64,000 nt of DNA from Escarpia spicata (lineage: Eukaryota > Annelida > Polychaeta > Sabellida > Siboglinidae), in the NCBI GenBank assembly GCA_963995525.1, contig OZ023205.1, positions 48,227,748 to 48,291,747 on the forward strand, given 5' to 3'. The position numbers were made by a program, and so were the translations under genes. Under the pieces are notes generated by a model that was not told the DNA's origin, did not search any database, and saw nothing but the letters and a program-made list of their open reading frames with translations. Of the stretch, positions 1 to 13,116 are shown piece by piece. Each line of letters begins with the position of its first letter. The stretch's first letter is position 1.

Positions 1-1604
1 TAGGTTCGCCCGTATACAAAGGCGCCAGAAGAGGTTATGCGTGGCTGAATTTATTCAACACGCAACATCGATATAACGAAGCATTTAATTCCAATGCCAA
101 ATTTGCAATTAGTTGAGAGGCTTATCCGCTGAAATTGCTCTCGGTATCCGTTGAGTAGCGCCAACCAGGACGGACGGTACTGACGTTTTGGTTGCCTTTG
201 AAACGTTTGTGTTAGCAGAGTGGTGAAAGAAATTCGTGATGACGAATGTTAAATATCGAAGCCAGCGTCCCATTACGCTTAGGGTGCAGAAGTCAGTGTT
301 TCAATTTCAGGGCAACGATGTCGCCAGCTGAATATTATGTTGCTGCATTCCTAAACTCGTAATGGAAATCAACAGATCAAATCCGATCGAATGAGTATTT
401 ATGATGGTGTTTACTGAAACACAATCTTGCGTAGCCAAATTGCCGATATTAATAATTGTATTGGAGTTAAAACACCCAGGCAAAGTTTGCCATTTTTGAT
501 CTGGATTAAATCGACCAGCAGCCAGCATCAAATTACCAAATATTCGGATATTGCTTATCACACCACCAACCCAGAATACTATAACTTTCCAGACGAGAAT
601 GACGAATCGTGCTTTAACCCCATAATGATATTACTTTGAACAACATAATATAAAGAAACATTGCTTTCCAAACTATCTTCTTTCGTTCACCATTGCACCC
701 CCTGCGCCCTGATGCAGTTGATTGTCGATCACACCTTCGAAGAAATGTACGTCTTGCAATTAGCACGATGAGCAAATCGGTAATTATTTCTTGGAAACTG
801 CCCGTTCAATTACGCAGCCTATTGATCTCGGACCATCAATACTCCTTGATTTATATATGATATTATGTTATGTTGGACAACAAGCGACGTCCTAGAGATA
901 GTGATCCAAATCTGGTGCTGGCTCGGTGTAGCCTACTCACATATTATGCCAGTGCATGTGGTGGTGATAACAGACGCAGTATATTGAACGCTATATCAGT
1001 TTAAATTGCGTTTACATTAACACAATTGCTATGATCGTTGTCGATTTCATTGATCACCTACGTTAATTATGTGACACAGCTACATTGACTACCTTGCAAA
1101 ATGTACGTAAACAGAATATTGCGCAGCAGATCTACCGCCTTTACTCTCAGTGCAAACGGCATTTTTCCAGAAACAACAACACAGCATAATATTTCTTTCC
1201 GCATCAGCTGAAGGAAATTATGTATCTAATTTGTATCGTGGAATAAATCGTGCTTAGCATTAACCGGATAAGATGTAACTTGCCAACAACAGATTAACGA
1301 CAGAGATAACATCACGTCCAGAACTGGTTACTTCAATTTGTAATGTCCTTACAAAGCGTTGAACCGAAATTCATACATTCACATTCCGTTAGTGCAGGCA
1401 GTTTGTCCACCCGTTGATACAAATCATTCTTAATCGTAACAATTATTTTTATTTAACAGCTGGACAAATTACAACTCGCGTTTCGTTCTGGAGTGACGAT
1501 TCCTTGGCAAACATTTTTGACCGGGTTTACTCTGGCGAAGAAAACTAATTTTAGACGTAGTGCACTGCATATAAGATCGTGCATCATTACAAAGAATATT
1601 TTAC
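1..1604. other. No recognisable gene
   Basis: I see no open frame with recognisable protein similarity, no RNA gene and no obvious tandem repeat. The partner second exon of the minus-strand first exon at 1605-1653 should lie here or beyond the left edge, but I did not find one. Confidence 0.4.
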
Positions 1605-1653
1605 CGCTCCACGTCGGCTTTCCACACTTCGGGCACGTCGTCTTGAAGCACAT
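1605..1653 (-). CDS. First coding exon of a CPKCGK small protein (partial)
   Basis: On the minus strand an ATG at 1653 opens a 49-base exon reading [17 protein letters not shown]. It ends in phase 1 at a good donor (GTAAAA). This is the same exon as 3530-3578 on the plus strand, with the same length, phase and CxxC-GK-TW core, so the two are paralogues arranged head to head about 1.9 kb apart. The known family (short proteins with CPKCGK-x-TW-x-GCG-x-H and a C-terminal CxC) needs a second exon beginning with GCG-x-H. I did not find it in 1-1604, so the gene may continue outside the window or be incomplete. Function is unknown; paired CxxC and CxC motifs suggest metal binding. Confidence 0.6.
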
Positions 1654-3529
<1,876 letters not shown>

Positions 3530-4824
3530 ATGTGTACGCGAATTACCTGTCCAAAATGTGGGAAGCCGACATGGACCGGTAAACAGACGCTCTCTTGTGC
3601 TACAGTAGTTAATGCTGTGCTTCCGTGTTAAAACAAATCGGCGAAAAATTCAAAACACTTTATTCATCTAGCAATTGAACTTCAGGAATAGGCCTGGTTA
3701 TTAAACTGTGAATTGCTACAAGTGACGTAGCCAGATCTTAAGATTGGTTGATACTTGGCCCGCTGTTTGGCATCATTGGTACATACAGTGTAGCTTACCA
3801 CCAATCAGGGCCACCGTAGCCTGGGCATAGCTATATACTCGGTATGTTTTCTTATTTAGAAGGAAAAGCCCAGTATCCGGGTAAAACAAATGTAAGCTCC
3901 ATTCACATCGAATTCATAACCACAACACTGTTATGTATTGTAGTTGCAATAACATTGATTCTACGTCGTAGATAGCGAGGTACGTCATTTGGTCATTTGT
4001 TCGTTGTCCATTGTTTTGTTCGCTGTTGCCACTTGCATCAATTTTATTTATGCGGTCCAACGTCGATGCGATATCGGTGCGATGCCACTAGCAACATAAG
4101 CCTAACATGTTCTAGTGCTTATACAACCGTTGCATTGATAAGGCTTATTGTTGGAAATTCGTATCCACGGAATCGACGTTATTGCGACTACTCCACTGTG
4201 TTCAGACTCCACTCTTCGGCGATATTGTCTGTGGTTTTTGATTGATATATGCAGACACGTTGTATTTATGGTAGGATAAGTTTGACTGTGGAAGTTGGGC
4301 CACATAACCGCTTTCATGTTTAAGTCGGTAAGAATAAGCCTAATGTCAATTCTATCTGGACTCTGAAGTGGCGCCAGTGGAATGCACAACATAATCATAA
4401 TTATAGGCCCCTATTGTACATACTCGACTGTCAAAACACATGCACGCATCGATTCAGACGACTGATTTATCTGACATTTTTAAACTAAGGAGAGAGAGAG
4501 TGTGTGCGTGGGTGCGTGCGTGTGTGTATGAGTGTGTGTGTGCGTGTGTGTGCGTGTGAGTGCGTGTGAGTGTGCGTGCGTGTATGAGTATGTGTGCGTG
4601 CGTGTGTGTGAGTGCGTGTGTGCGTGTGTGTATGAATGTGTGTATGTGCGTGCGTGCGTGCGTACGAGTGCGTGTTTGTGTGAACGTGTCTGTTTGTGTT
4701 TGAGTGAGTGCGTGCGTAACAAACATGCAGCCAACATTACCTTGCAGGCTGCGGGGGGCACGTGCAAAGCGTGCTGAAAGACGTGCCCATTAACAAGAGA
4801 TGCAAATGCAAGAGATATCAGTAA
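3530..4824 (+). CDS. Small CPKCGK/TWxGCG zinc-ribbon-like protein, two exons
   Basis: Exon 1 is 3530-3578 and reads [16 protein letters not shown] plus one base, then a donor (GTAAAC). Exon 2 is 4748-4824, after TTGCAG, and supplies GCGGHV...KDVP...KRCKCKRYQ and a TAA stop. The phase-1 junction rebuilds a glycine codon, giving the continuous core TWTGCGGHV, which is the hallmark of a widespread family of very short proteins with CPKCGK, TWxGCGxH and a C-terminal CxC. The product is 41 residues with six cysteines and one histidine, no signal peptide and no membrane segment, so it is probably cytosolic or nuclear. Metal binding is an inference from the motifs; the biochemical role is not known to me. 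The intron carries a TG-rich microsatellite. Both exons are too short to be found by simple ORF length. Confidence 0.8.
4495..4710. repeat. TG-rich microsatellite in the intron
   Basis: Imperfect TG/CG/AG dinucleotide array (TGTGTGCGTG-type words) within the intron of the 41-residue protein gene, ending about 40 bases before the acceptor of exon 2. Confidence 0.9.
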
Positions 4825-5934
4825 CGCGCTCCGTAGGCTGTTTGCACACCAACAATGGCTCCATGTGGCACCGGCAAACCGGCGTCATTTCCTGGAGGCA
4901 AGACTCAACCACAGCGACCAATCTATACTAACCAGCTCGCAGAAACATCACCACCAGTTTGACAGAACAATTAACTTCATAACATTTACAAGTCGATGGT
5001 AGGATCGCATAGCAATAACAATCACTGATGCCCATCCACCTTGTGTACGTAATTTACGGCTCTAGATGGTCCCTAACACTCTTTCATAACACGAGGTTAC
5101 CATCTGGGATGTCACAGTACCGACCGGGTTTTTTGTGTCATCGAGTGATGAAGTTAGTATAGAAAATAGTTATGTACATCGAGACAGTTTCCAAATGTAC
5201 ACCTGTTAATGTCGAATACTGTTCGATATAATATCGGGGACAATGTTGGGCAGAATAGCAAACACACGATATACTCCATATATCCGACAGTCGGAACACA
5301 ACCATGCACACAACCGATTCAAACGACGAATTTATTTGATATTTAATTTTCAATGACAAACACACTTAGTCCAAAATTGGTCGAAAGCGGTAAAACGAAC
5401 CAAAACCAAAGCAATAAGGGCCAACGAGAATACAGCTGTACATGCAAACATCGATTGACTACACATTTAATGCTTTGTTTACAGTTTGAGCTTATTGTGG
5501 GTGCAACTTTCAGTCTGAAAATATTGTTTTTGGTTTATTAAACACAATTTGGCGGATAGTATGGATCTATATGTAACATATTTAAACTTGTAGTAAGATC
5601 ATTATCTTTTTTGATGATTTATCTAAAAATATAGACCCTGTCGGATGCAATGTCAACAAGATGGCGAAACATTGAAATTAAACAAATACCGCTCTCGTTA
5701 AAAACAATTGTGGCTCATTAGTGATTGCGAAGCAAGTTAGCGATTTAGCAATTAATACAGGAAGTGCCATTTACACACGACTTTGGGCAGTCATGTTAGA
5801 GAAGAAATAATTAGAATACAAAGAACCAGACCTTGTGCCATTCAGACAGCCTAGTTGTGTGCGATAACATATTTGTTTCTCAGTTAAGAAAGATAGAAGA
5901 ACTAGAGGACATGAATTTTCATTACTAAAGGAGC

Positions 5935-6165
5935 AGTGTATATTAGATATAAGGAAGTTATAATTTTCACAAAGGACTGTAAATGTATGGAACATAATTT
6001 TTTATTATCTGCTGATTGTGTGGGTGCTAGTAGCGTGAATATGTTTAAAAATAAAATCGACACATACCTCAGAAGGGCTGGACTCTCGATAAGCCAAAGG
6101 GCTTCCTTGCCCACCTGCCATCTGGAGTTACTTAAATGTTCCGCTTGCATGCTGTTCTAGTGAGG
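5935..6165 (+). mobile_element. LINE ORF2 C-terminal fragment
   Basis: The plus strand reads ...ADCVGASSVNMFKNKID... followed by TYLRRAGLS. This has the shape of the C-terminal tail of CR1/Jockey-type non-LTR reverse transcriptases (V-x-A-x-SVN-x-FKN-x-hD). No catalytic RT motif is nearby, so it is a truncated relic. The bases around GGACTCTCGATAAGCC recur at about 43879 and 51990 in the introns of the cysteine-rich genes, so fragments of this family were carried in those duplicated units. Confidence 0.6.
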
Positions 6166-6206
6166 AAGAGAGTGTGAAACAAACCACTGACAACGTTGTT
6201 TTGCAG

Positions 6207-6282
6207 GCTGCGGGGACACGTGAAAAGCGCGCTGAAAGACGTGCCTATTGACAAGAGATGCAAATGCAAGAGGTATCAGTAA
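6207..6282 (+). pseudogene. Orphan second exon of the CPKCGK gene, frame-damaged
   Basis: After TTTTGCAG the sequence repeats exon 2 of the gene at 3530-4824 and its second half encodes the same [15 protein letters not shown] stop ending. It is one base shorter in the G-run after GCTGC. With the phase used by the intact gene it therefore reads into an immediate TGA. I see no matching first exon between 4825 and 6206. It is most simply a partial duplicate that has lost its frame. A sequencing error in the short G homopolymer is possible. Confidence 0.65.
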
Positions 6283-6757
6283 ATACTACGCAGACCCCGC
6301 AGCGGCTTTCAACTTCCGGCACCCACAAACCAACAGCAGTTTCGACGGGAAAACAGCACTTCCGGAGGGAAAACAGTACTTCGGGCGGGAAGTCTGGAAC
6401 CAACCATAAACGCGTGATCAATGCTCAACCGGCTCGTAGAAACATCAACATATCAACATTACATCAGTATTTCGTTTGATGGAACAATGATCGTTATAGC
6501 ACGTTCATATCTATAGTAGAATAATCGCATGCCGAGCATGCACGACAGCCCGATATTTGAAAGTGACAACTCTGAAGTACCCTATAGATAAATAAATATG
6601 GCAGCGTCGAGCAGAAAGTACGCGACGTTAAGATTACTGCTGTGTCACCGTGTCACGTTAGGAGAAGTATGGGCTTTCCGTCAAATTACGTGCTACAGTA
6701 ATTCAATAACAGGGCATTGCTGAACGCTCTATCCATTTTTCGTTTCTTTTTTTCATC

Positions 6758-6829
6758 CTTCCTTCCATCCTCCCTCCCTCCCTCCCTCCCTCCCTCCCTC
6801 CCCCCTCCCCCTCCCTCCCTCCCCCTCCC
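6758..6829. repeat. (CCCT)n microsatellite
   Basis: A tract of CCTC/CCCT units with a few C expansions. The poly-Ser/Leu/Pro open frame through it is an artefact. Confidence 0.9.
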
Positions 6830-7244
6830 ATATATCGCCACATCCGCTGCTGATCCGCATAACACTATGAATAAACAAAACGGTGTATCACTAGGGAATA
6901 ACTAATCAATATTTGTCAACATCACCAACTAACAAATGTGTGTTGGACCTACACACTGACCATCTCACAGATCTATGGTTATAGTGTTTCATACCGTACT
7001 ATCTAACTACACTATCACTGTCTATTTCCTGTCGCACATGTATCGGAGAGCAAATCGGTTCGTAGACTGGTCTCCAGTCCACCGTATGGCGCCACTGTTG
7101 TATACCCACACGAATGCGTGCTGCGTAGGCTGCTGTTTGTTGAATTGTGTCGCTGAGCAGCCTGGAAAAAGAAATGCAGACGTGATGGTAAATATGATGG
7201 GTCAAGTTAGGCCAACAATTGCGTATATGGAATAGATGTATCCA

Positions 7245-7575
7245 GTACGCCGCGTTTTGTTTAAGTCACAATCATAATTTTGCGATGATCTCCGTCAAGC
7301 TTTACCTTTGCCACCAATATTGATAACGGTTATATATACGTCAATTACATTAAGATTGCTACATAACATCTCATAAATAAAACACATCGTGTACAGTTGT
7401 CACTAAAAAGTTTGCCTTATGTATTTGTTATAAATAAAAACTTTTATTTTAAGAATGGTAACCAAATATACGACGAAATGCATGAACGCGTCAATTTTTT
7501 GATGGCTTGACGGAGCTTTTGCTAGGCAACAGGTCACATGATGGATGGGTCATTTGTGGGACATGTGGTAGTTAA
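7245..7575. repeat. Relic of the cysteine-rich gene unit (intron 1 block)
   Basis: This stretch aligns by eye with 37150-37440, the intron just after exon 1 of a cysteine-rich peptide gene. Shared words include GACCTCCGTCAAG-like, ACAGTTGTCA, ATATACGACG and GCTAGGCAACAGGTCAC in the same order and spacing. No coding exon with the MK-x-x-KAVS start is visible upstream, so this is a fragment of an additional, degraded unit. Confidence 0.6.
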
Positions 7576-7859
7576 TCTATACATTAACGACAACGTACGT
7601 TATTAGATTATATACTCCTATATATCGCGGTCTCAAGTGCTTAAGACTTAAGACTGCACAAATCGCTTTACATTCCACTTCCCGACATAACTTTTCATTC
7701 CGATACAATTTCGCTTTCTCTGGGAAGCATTCAGCCACCACGCAGCTACGGCTCCAAGACTATTCGCACAACACGTACACCACTGCCTTTAGCCAGGTAT
7801 TTATTTATACTGCTGAGTTAACTAAGGCAACGTGGGGTGAACGTAATTGTCAAAAGTGG

Positions 7860-7935
7860 AAGCAAGAGGATTCGAACCCGGTCTCTCTCGGTGGGGGGTC
7901 TTGTGTTCTAATTACTGCGCCACCGCATCCTATAT
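7860..7935 (-). repeat. tRNA-derived SINE head
   Basis: Read on the minus strand it has a tRNA-like A box (GGTGGCGCAGTAATTAG) and, about 35 bases on, a B box (GGGTTCGAATCC). It does not form a complete tRNA and continues into AT-rich sequence, so a SINE is more likely than a tRNA gene. Confidence 0.55.
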
Positions 7936-8616
7936 AGTTGAACAGCAACGTGCAGTAATCATTTGAGGCTATTCTAAATCCGATGTTATTACGGTTAATA
8001 CGCAATAATTTACATCTACAAGAATGAGACGATTTCTCAGTGCAGTTAAAATATTCGATGGTGAAAATGTTACATTTAATTTGTTTTGGTGATTTATTAG
8101 CAATTTCGTTTGTAAGCTGTTCCAATGAAAAACGTTAATTAATTGTGATACGTGTGTAACTAAAAAATTTAATAACTTATACATTCAGTGTTTATCAAGC
8201 TTATTTAGTATTGCAGATATAGTATTGAAATTTCGCTGAAAATTGCAAGGCCAATTTTACACCAGTGCTGCTTCGCGCAGAGCTGAAATGAACAAAACCA
8301 GAAGAAAAGAATTCAGAGCGTTCCAAGTGGCCATATTTGATACTTGACATGCTGAACATTTCGTTGACGTAAAACGACTTTATATATATATATATAGGTA
8401 ATGCAATGCTAGTCCCACTTAACCATTTTCTGCTCGAGTGTTGACTTTTTAGAGAGCTAACCATTAGGACCCATGCTTCTCAATCGATCTTCCGCAGCAC
8501 AGGTATGTGCCGTGACAAGTCCCTGATATACGGCGATACGTTCGTAATTATTAAAAATAAGGGTGAAATTTGGATAGAGAAACTGTCGAGCGAAGCGACG
8601 GCTCCGATGAAGACAA

Positions 8617-9100
8617 ATGACAACTTTCTGCCAAACACCCAAGGACATCAGTTACGTCAAATGACAACTTACTGCCAAACACCCAAGGACCTCAGTTACG
8701 TCAAATGACAACTTTCTGCCAAACACCCAAGGACATCAGTTACGTCAAATGACAACTTACTGCCAAACACCCAAGGACATCAGTTACGTCAAATGACAAC
8801 TTACTGCCAAACACCCAAGGACATCAGTTACGTCAAATGACAACTTACTGCCAAACACCCAAGGACATCAGTTACGTCAAATGACAACTTTCTACCAAAC
8901 ACCCAAGGACATCAGTTACGTCAAATGACAACTTACTGCCAAACACCCAAGGACATCAGTTACGTCAAATGACAACTTTCTGCCAAACACCCAAGGACAT
9001 CAGTTACGTCAAATGACAACTTACTGCCAAACACCCAAGGACATCAGTTACGTCAAATGACAACTTACTGCCAAACACCCAAGGACATCAGTTACGTCAA
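8617..9100. repeat. 44-bp minisatellite, 11 units
   Basis: Exactly eleven 44-base units, each beginning ATGACAACTT and ending TTACGTCAA, fill 484 bases. Units are nearly identical; the main variable positions are TTACTGCC versus TTTCTGCC, plus single changes such as CTACC in the unit at 8881. Each unit contains TTACGTCA, a CRE-like word, which may be coincidental. Confidence 0.95.
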
Positions 9101-9454
9101 ATGGTTCCAGCAGCAGAACTTTACCTACGTTTCCTTATGAAAACTCGCGTTAGTTTCCGAAAGAGCACAAGAAAGCAGCTATACAATGCTGCAAGGTTAA
9201 AGGGAAACAAACAAGGGCATTGTTCGGGTTACGCAAGCCTGCAAAAAGAGTGAATAGTAATTAACCATTTACCAGTACACTGTATAATCTAAAATATCAC
9301 GCAATTAAGTTTACAAAAAATCATTTTGACATGTCCAAACAAATATTACCTGGTAGAGACTTTCGTTGGCGTAGCACGCCGACTTCTTCAGTACCTATGA
9401 TATCGAATGATGTCACCGTACACGTGAGGTAGATCATAATGTCCCTCGTCTCGA

Positions 9455-9785
9455 TTGGTTGATATGCAAGAGCTGTGGTGCTGCGTACATTGGGGGAGAC
9501 AGGAAGACTGTTTAAAACACGACTCGATGAACACAGAAAGGACGAAGACAACACGCACAATGAGAAATAGACAAGGAGCGGGGAAAATATCTCATATGTC
9601 TACCATCAATGAATCCGCCATCACGGACGACATAACAAAAAAAAAACACAGCATAAAATGGGATAGAGCAACAATAGCGGACAAGGAATCCAACCGAAGA
9701 ATCAGACAGGTAAAGGAAGCCACATGGAGCAGAAAGACCAGAACACCAAACGATCGAGGCGAAGGAAATTACGATGTGTGATCGC
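9455..9785 (+). mobile_element. Penelope-like element C-terminal (GIY-YIG) fragment
   Basis: In two frames the sequence matches the C-terminal part of Penelope-like element proteins: TAC-ATT-GGG with ETGRLFKTRLDEH (the YIG-ETGR...R-x-EH part of a GIY-YIG nuclease), then SAITDDITKKKHSIKWD and RIRQVKEATWSRK ending in GEGNYDV. The first block is in a different frame from the second and stops intervene, so this is a decayed remnant. No reverse transcriptase part is visible upstream. Confidence 0.6.
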
Positions 9786-9906
9786 AAACATCTTGGCTTG
9801 CTTCTCGACTGCATTACATCAGACCGACCAACGTGTAGAAGCATGTTCGTGATGTTTTCGCTTTACTTGCAAAGGAATCAGTCAACGAGCTTTCCCAGAT
9901 AGCTTT

Positions 9907-10112
9907 TCCAATTCGTGCCGATATTGGTCCAATGTATGTTGCGATATGCCAACATTGGCCCAAGATCGGGATGTCCCCTTGGAAAATGGCAATCCGTTGC
10001 TTGGCCTAGCACTGGCCTATCAACATTGGCTCAATGTTGGAATTCCAAGCTACTGCCACGCAATGGTTGCCGAATTACAACCAACATTGGACCATTGGTC
10101 CAAATTAATTTT
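9907..10112. repeat. Cluster of CCAAYATTGG palindromes
   Basis: Within 200 bases the self-complementary words CCAACATTGG, CAACATTGGC and CAATGTTGG recur at least five times in both orientations. The block looks like a small palindromic repeat or MITE-type sequence; I could not define its ends. Confidence 0.5.
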
Positions 10113-10849
10113 TATTATTTTGTGTAGTATTTCGTAAACCACATGATATTTAATTATTTGAAATGCATTAAACTATTGAAACAAAATTACTCTTCCGTCC
10201 AATTACTCTAACAGCTCGTGAAATAGCCTACGCATTAATATAATGACATGTGGTTCGGGGTGGCGCGAGGATCGAGCAGACTCGAAAATGTGTCGAGAAA
10301 TCAAAGCGGCTGAGAAGCACTGTTCCGAATCGGCTGTGCTTCTCCACCGGTGTGCCGCGGCGTCTTGTGTGCCGAAACGATGTCTCTAGTGTGCCGAGAA
10401 TTTGAAGACAAGCGCTAGGCCCCTGTCGTCATCCAGATAGGTGCAACACTCTCACGGGTGCCGCATGAAATGTCATTCTGTCAATTTCGAATATGCTGGC
10501 AGATACATTATTTAATTACTCTATCAAACTTACAGACATGTTTGAGATAATTATCTTGAAACGACAACGTTTATAATAGCTATTAAAGACCTCGACATAC
10601 AAGGTTATTTATCTTACATAATATTACTTCAAACATAATCGATGTCATTGTTTGAGATGTTTGTGTAAACCATGTTTAATGGCATATTTAAATGCGTCAA
10701 ATGCGTACGTATTTGTTCACCAATGTGGAAACGGGAGATTATACTTCTTTCTAATTATAATTTGGTTACCAAAAATAGAATAGCTGTTGACTTGACAACA
10801 TTTGTTTCGGTCTGCCGCGAGGTTAGAGCAACGTCAAAGCGTGCCGCGA

Positions 10850-11648
10850 CCTAAAAAATGTAGCACTTTTCTAAAGTACTAACGGCACTTAGCAGGCGAT
10901 CTACTTGACATACTGGTTGTCATTTGCGGTGACCGGACAGGGAGGAACAGCGCCAGAAAGACAGGTGTGTTGTGTCTACATGTAATACACCTGTAGTTAT
11001 GTTGCCGCTTCCAGCGATTGACAATGAGAGTAGCGCCTTATATTGTTTAAGTTAAGTGCGTACATGTATAAAGATGCTCTGTAGAGACCACTGCATGTGA
11101 CACAGGTATGCATCCAAACGGCACAAGCAGAAATGGGCGCTGTTTTTATTAATTGTTGCTCGGTGTGTCGATGATACATATATATGTGCTTGCATCCCTC
11201 CGTACTGTTGTCTAACATCCGAAAATCCGACTGAACACGAGAAGTTTGATTTGTCAATACTGAACATTATTAATAAAGTCCACTGTTCAGGACGAACAAA
11301 ACTCATTGTGTCACCACGGTTACCATGGTTAGGGTTCTCGATTCTAGCGTCGTCATTTACTGCTGCAAAACGTAGCACACGCGTGATTGCGCTCACTTTC
11401 ATTTGGTTATAATGCTTTTAGGACATTAAGGCACAAAACACCACACTTGCTGTAGAATATACACTACAGTTCATGAACGTACTCCTAGTGTACAACGGCC
11501 CCCCTTCAAAATCGTGTTGATTGTTAATTATTTCATTATTGACTGTGTCCAGTACAACGGGTGTTCCTCGTAACGAACGAGATTGTTAGACCGACGTCAG
11601 TTATTACATTATGCATGCATCCAATGCGTGATCCGTTGACCCTTTCAG
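10850..11648 (+). promoter_or_regulatory. Upstream block and 5'UTR intron of cysteine-rich gene copy 1
   Basis: The words TTTCTAAAGTACT, ...GGAACAGCGCCAGAAA and (at 11405-11450) GACATTAAGGCACAAAACACCA recur upstream of copies 2 and 3 in the same order. The coding exon is immediately preceded by a splice acceptor (CCTTTCAG at 11641-11648), so an upstream non-coding exon is expected. GCGCCAGAAAGACAG followed by GTGTGT near 10965 is one candidate for its donor. The promoter itself is not resolved. Confidence 0.45.
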
Positions 11649-11667
11649 GAAGAACAACGAAACGACA

Positions 11668-12507
11668 ATGAAACTAGTGAAAGCTGTCAGCGTAAGTAGA
11701 CCGACCCATTCAGTGTTCTGGCAGTGCCGTGGTGTGTGTGCGTGTGTGTGCGTGTGCGTGTGCGTGTGCGTGTGCGTGTGAGTGTGCCTAAGCTATCATT
11801 ATGAAGGGGAGAATGTTATTAACTCGTCGGAAAGAACATGGTACACTTTTTAAGGAAGCACATGATAAGTTGCATGATTTGGTACGCGAATTGGCGAGGA
11901 TTCCAATGGTATTCCGGTGTCCGAGGATGATGGTCGTAATCTACTGGGTCGAACGCGACGAATAAACAAAATATGTAATATATTGTTTTATCACCCACAA
12001 TCGAGTATCCTTTATTGCAGTGTCTCTATCATCATCACTAAAACAAATTGATAGAACATAATAAATAATTAACGTTAGTGAAGGAACAGTGTACCGAAAT
12101 TTTTCAATCTTATTGAGGTCCATAACTAAATGAAAGATAATATCATTGATTGTGAAAATGCTAACAGTCATTATCAAATAATTAGTGTCATCGTGGGTTA
12201 AGCTCTGTGGGGCAATCTTGTCTTATTTTGTTAAATTACTCTTCTTTCCATTTCAGCCCGGTGCGGTTTTCTGGCGACGTTCCTCCTCCTGGTAACGTCT
12301 TTACTCTATGGCGTTCAAGGGGCGTTGTACAAGAGGCCCAAATGTATCGAACATTGCCACAAGCAGTATAGTATCTGCCGGGAGGATTGCTTCAAAGAAG
12401 ATCGCTGTCCTAGTTACATCAGAACGTGCTGTCAGTTTTGCTTCGAAACCGCAGTGGAATGCATTGCCCAGTGCAAGAAAGTCGATCCGCCAAAGGATAT
12501 CCATTGA
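11668..12507 (+). pseudogene. Secreted cysteine-rich peptide, copy 1 (frame disrupted)
   Basis: Exon 1 (coding 11668-11691) reads MKLVKAVS and ends in phase 0 at GTAAGT. Exon 2 follows TTTCAG at 12256 and carries the hydrophobic signal-peptide half, the cysteine module and a TGA at 12505. Compared with copies 2 and 3, exon 2 lacks one base within GCGGTTTTCTGG (about 12264-12270). After phase-0 splicing the frame therefore closes early, while the cysteine part stays open in the shifted frame. No alternative donor or acceptor nearby restores the phase. The conserved part has ten cysteines in a C-x3-C-x6-C-x3-C arrangement repeated twice. It is either a recent pseudogene or a homopolymer sequencing error; the intact cysteine frame favours a recent or artefactual break. 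Confidence 0.6.
11733..11784. repeat. GT/GC dinucleotide tract
   Basis: GTGTGTGCGTGTGCGTG-type tract inside intron 1 of cysteine-rich copy 1. Confidence 0.9.
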
Positions 12508-12599
12508 AGCGACACTGGGAGCCTGGATGACGTCGCACACCAGAACGATTTAACTGTTCATTTGGGAAACCTTCTTGTTGTCATTAAAGGGAATAAAAA

Positions 12600-13045
12600 C
12601 AAGGCATTAGTAAATATCCGTTTTCCATGTGTACACAAAGTTTAACATTGTATGTAACATTTGAGAACATAGAAAATACAGAAAAATACATTTGTAGCAT
12701 ACGTTCGATTAAAAACCCGTTTGTGTAGCGATTCCCGCGGAAAATAAAAAATAATTAGTTAGGCGATCACATGAAAACTGAAGAATGAGTTATTGTGCGA
12801 TATTCTGATGTAATACAAACACTAGTCATCATAGAAGAACAAACAGTTTCGTTTTCAGAATAATTATATCGATTGCTACCCACCAGAGATAATGTACACC
12901 AATAAATATATATATAGCAAACATATATTGTATCCAGCTACAGAAAGTAACGTTGTATAATCTCATAATATCACTAGAATATCGATATACGAAGGAGCAG
13001 TTGTACAATTTATCATAACAACTTAAATCAGTCAGTGAATATCCG
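12600..13045. other. AT-rich spacer, no gene seen
   Basis: Sequence between the 3' end of cysteine-rich copy 1 and the tRNA-like fragment. No coding exon or ordered repeat was recognised. Confidence 0.4.
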
Positions 13046-13047
13046 TC

Positions 13048-13095
13048 GATCTCAGTAGCTCAATTGGTAGACGCGTTGGCTTCGTGTCATTTGAT
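13048..13095 (+). repeat. tRNA-like 5' half (SINE fragment)
   Basis: GTAGCTCAATTGGTAGACGC followed by GTTGGCTTCGTGTCATTTG resembles a tRNA D-arm and anticodon region. The same sequence occurs reversed at 23515-23592 with a downstream GGTTCAA box, so both belong to one tRNA-derived SINE family. This copy is cut by the foldback element that follows. Confidence 0.5.
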
Positions 13096-13116
13096 TTTTT
13101 TGACACTTTTTTTAAT

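Noticed and set aside
8617..9100. Possible CRISPR array
   Set aside because: The 44-bp units are contiguous with no unique spacers, and the host is a eukaryote; it is a minisatellite.
13048..13095. Possible tRNA gene
   Set aside because: Only the 5' half resembles a tRNA; acceptor and T arms are missing and the sequence is cut by a foldback element.
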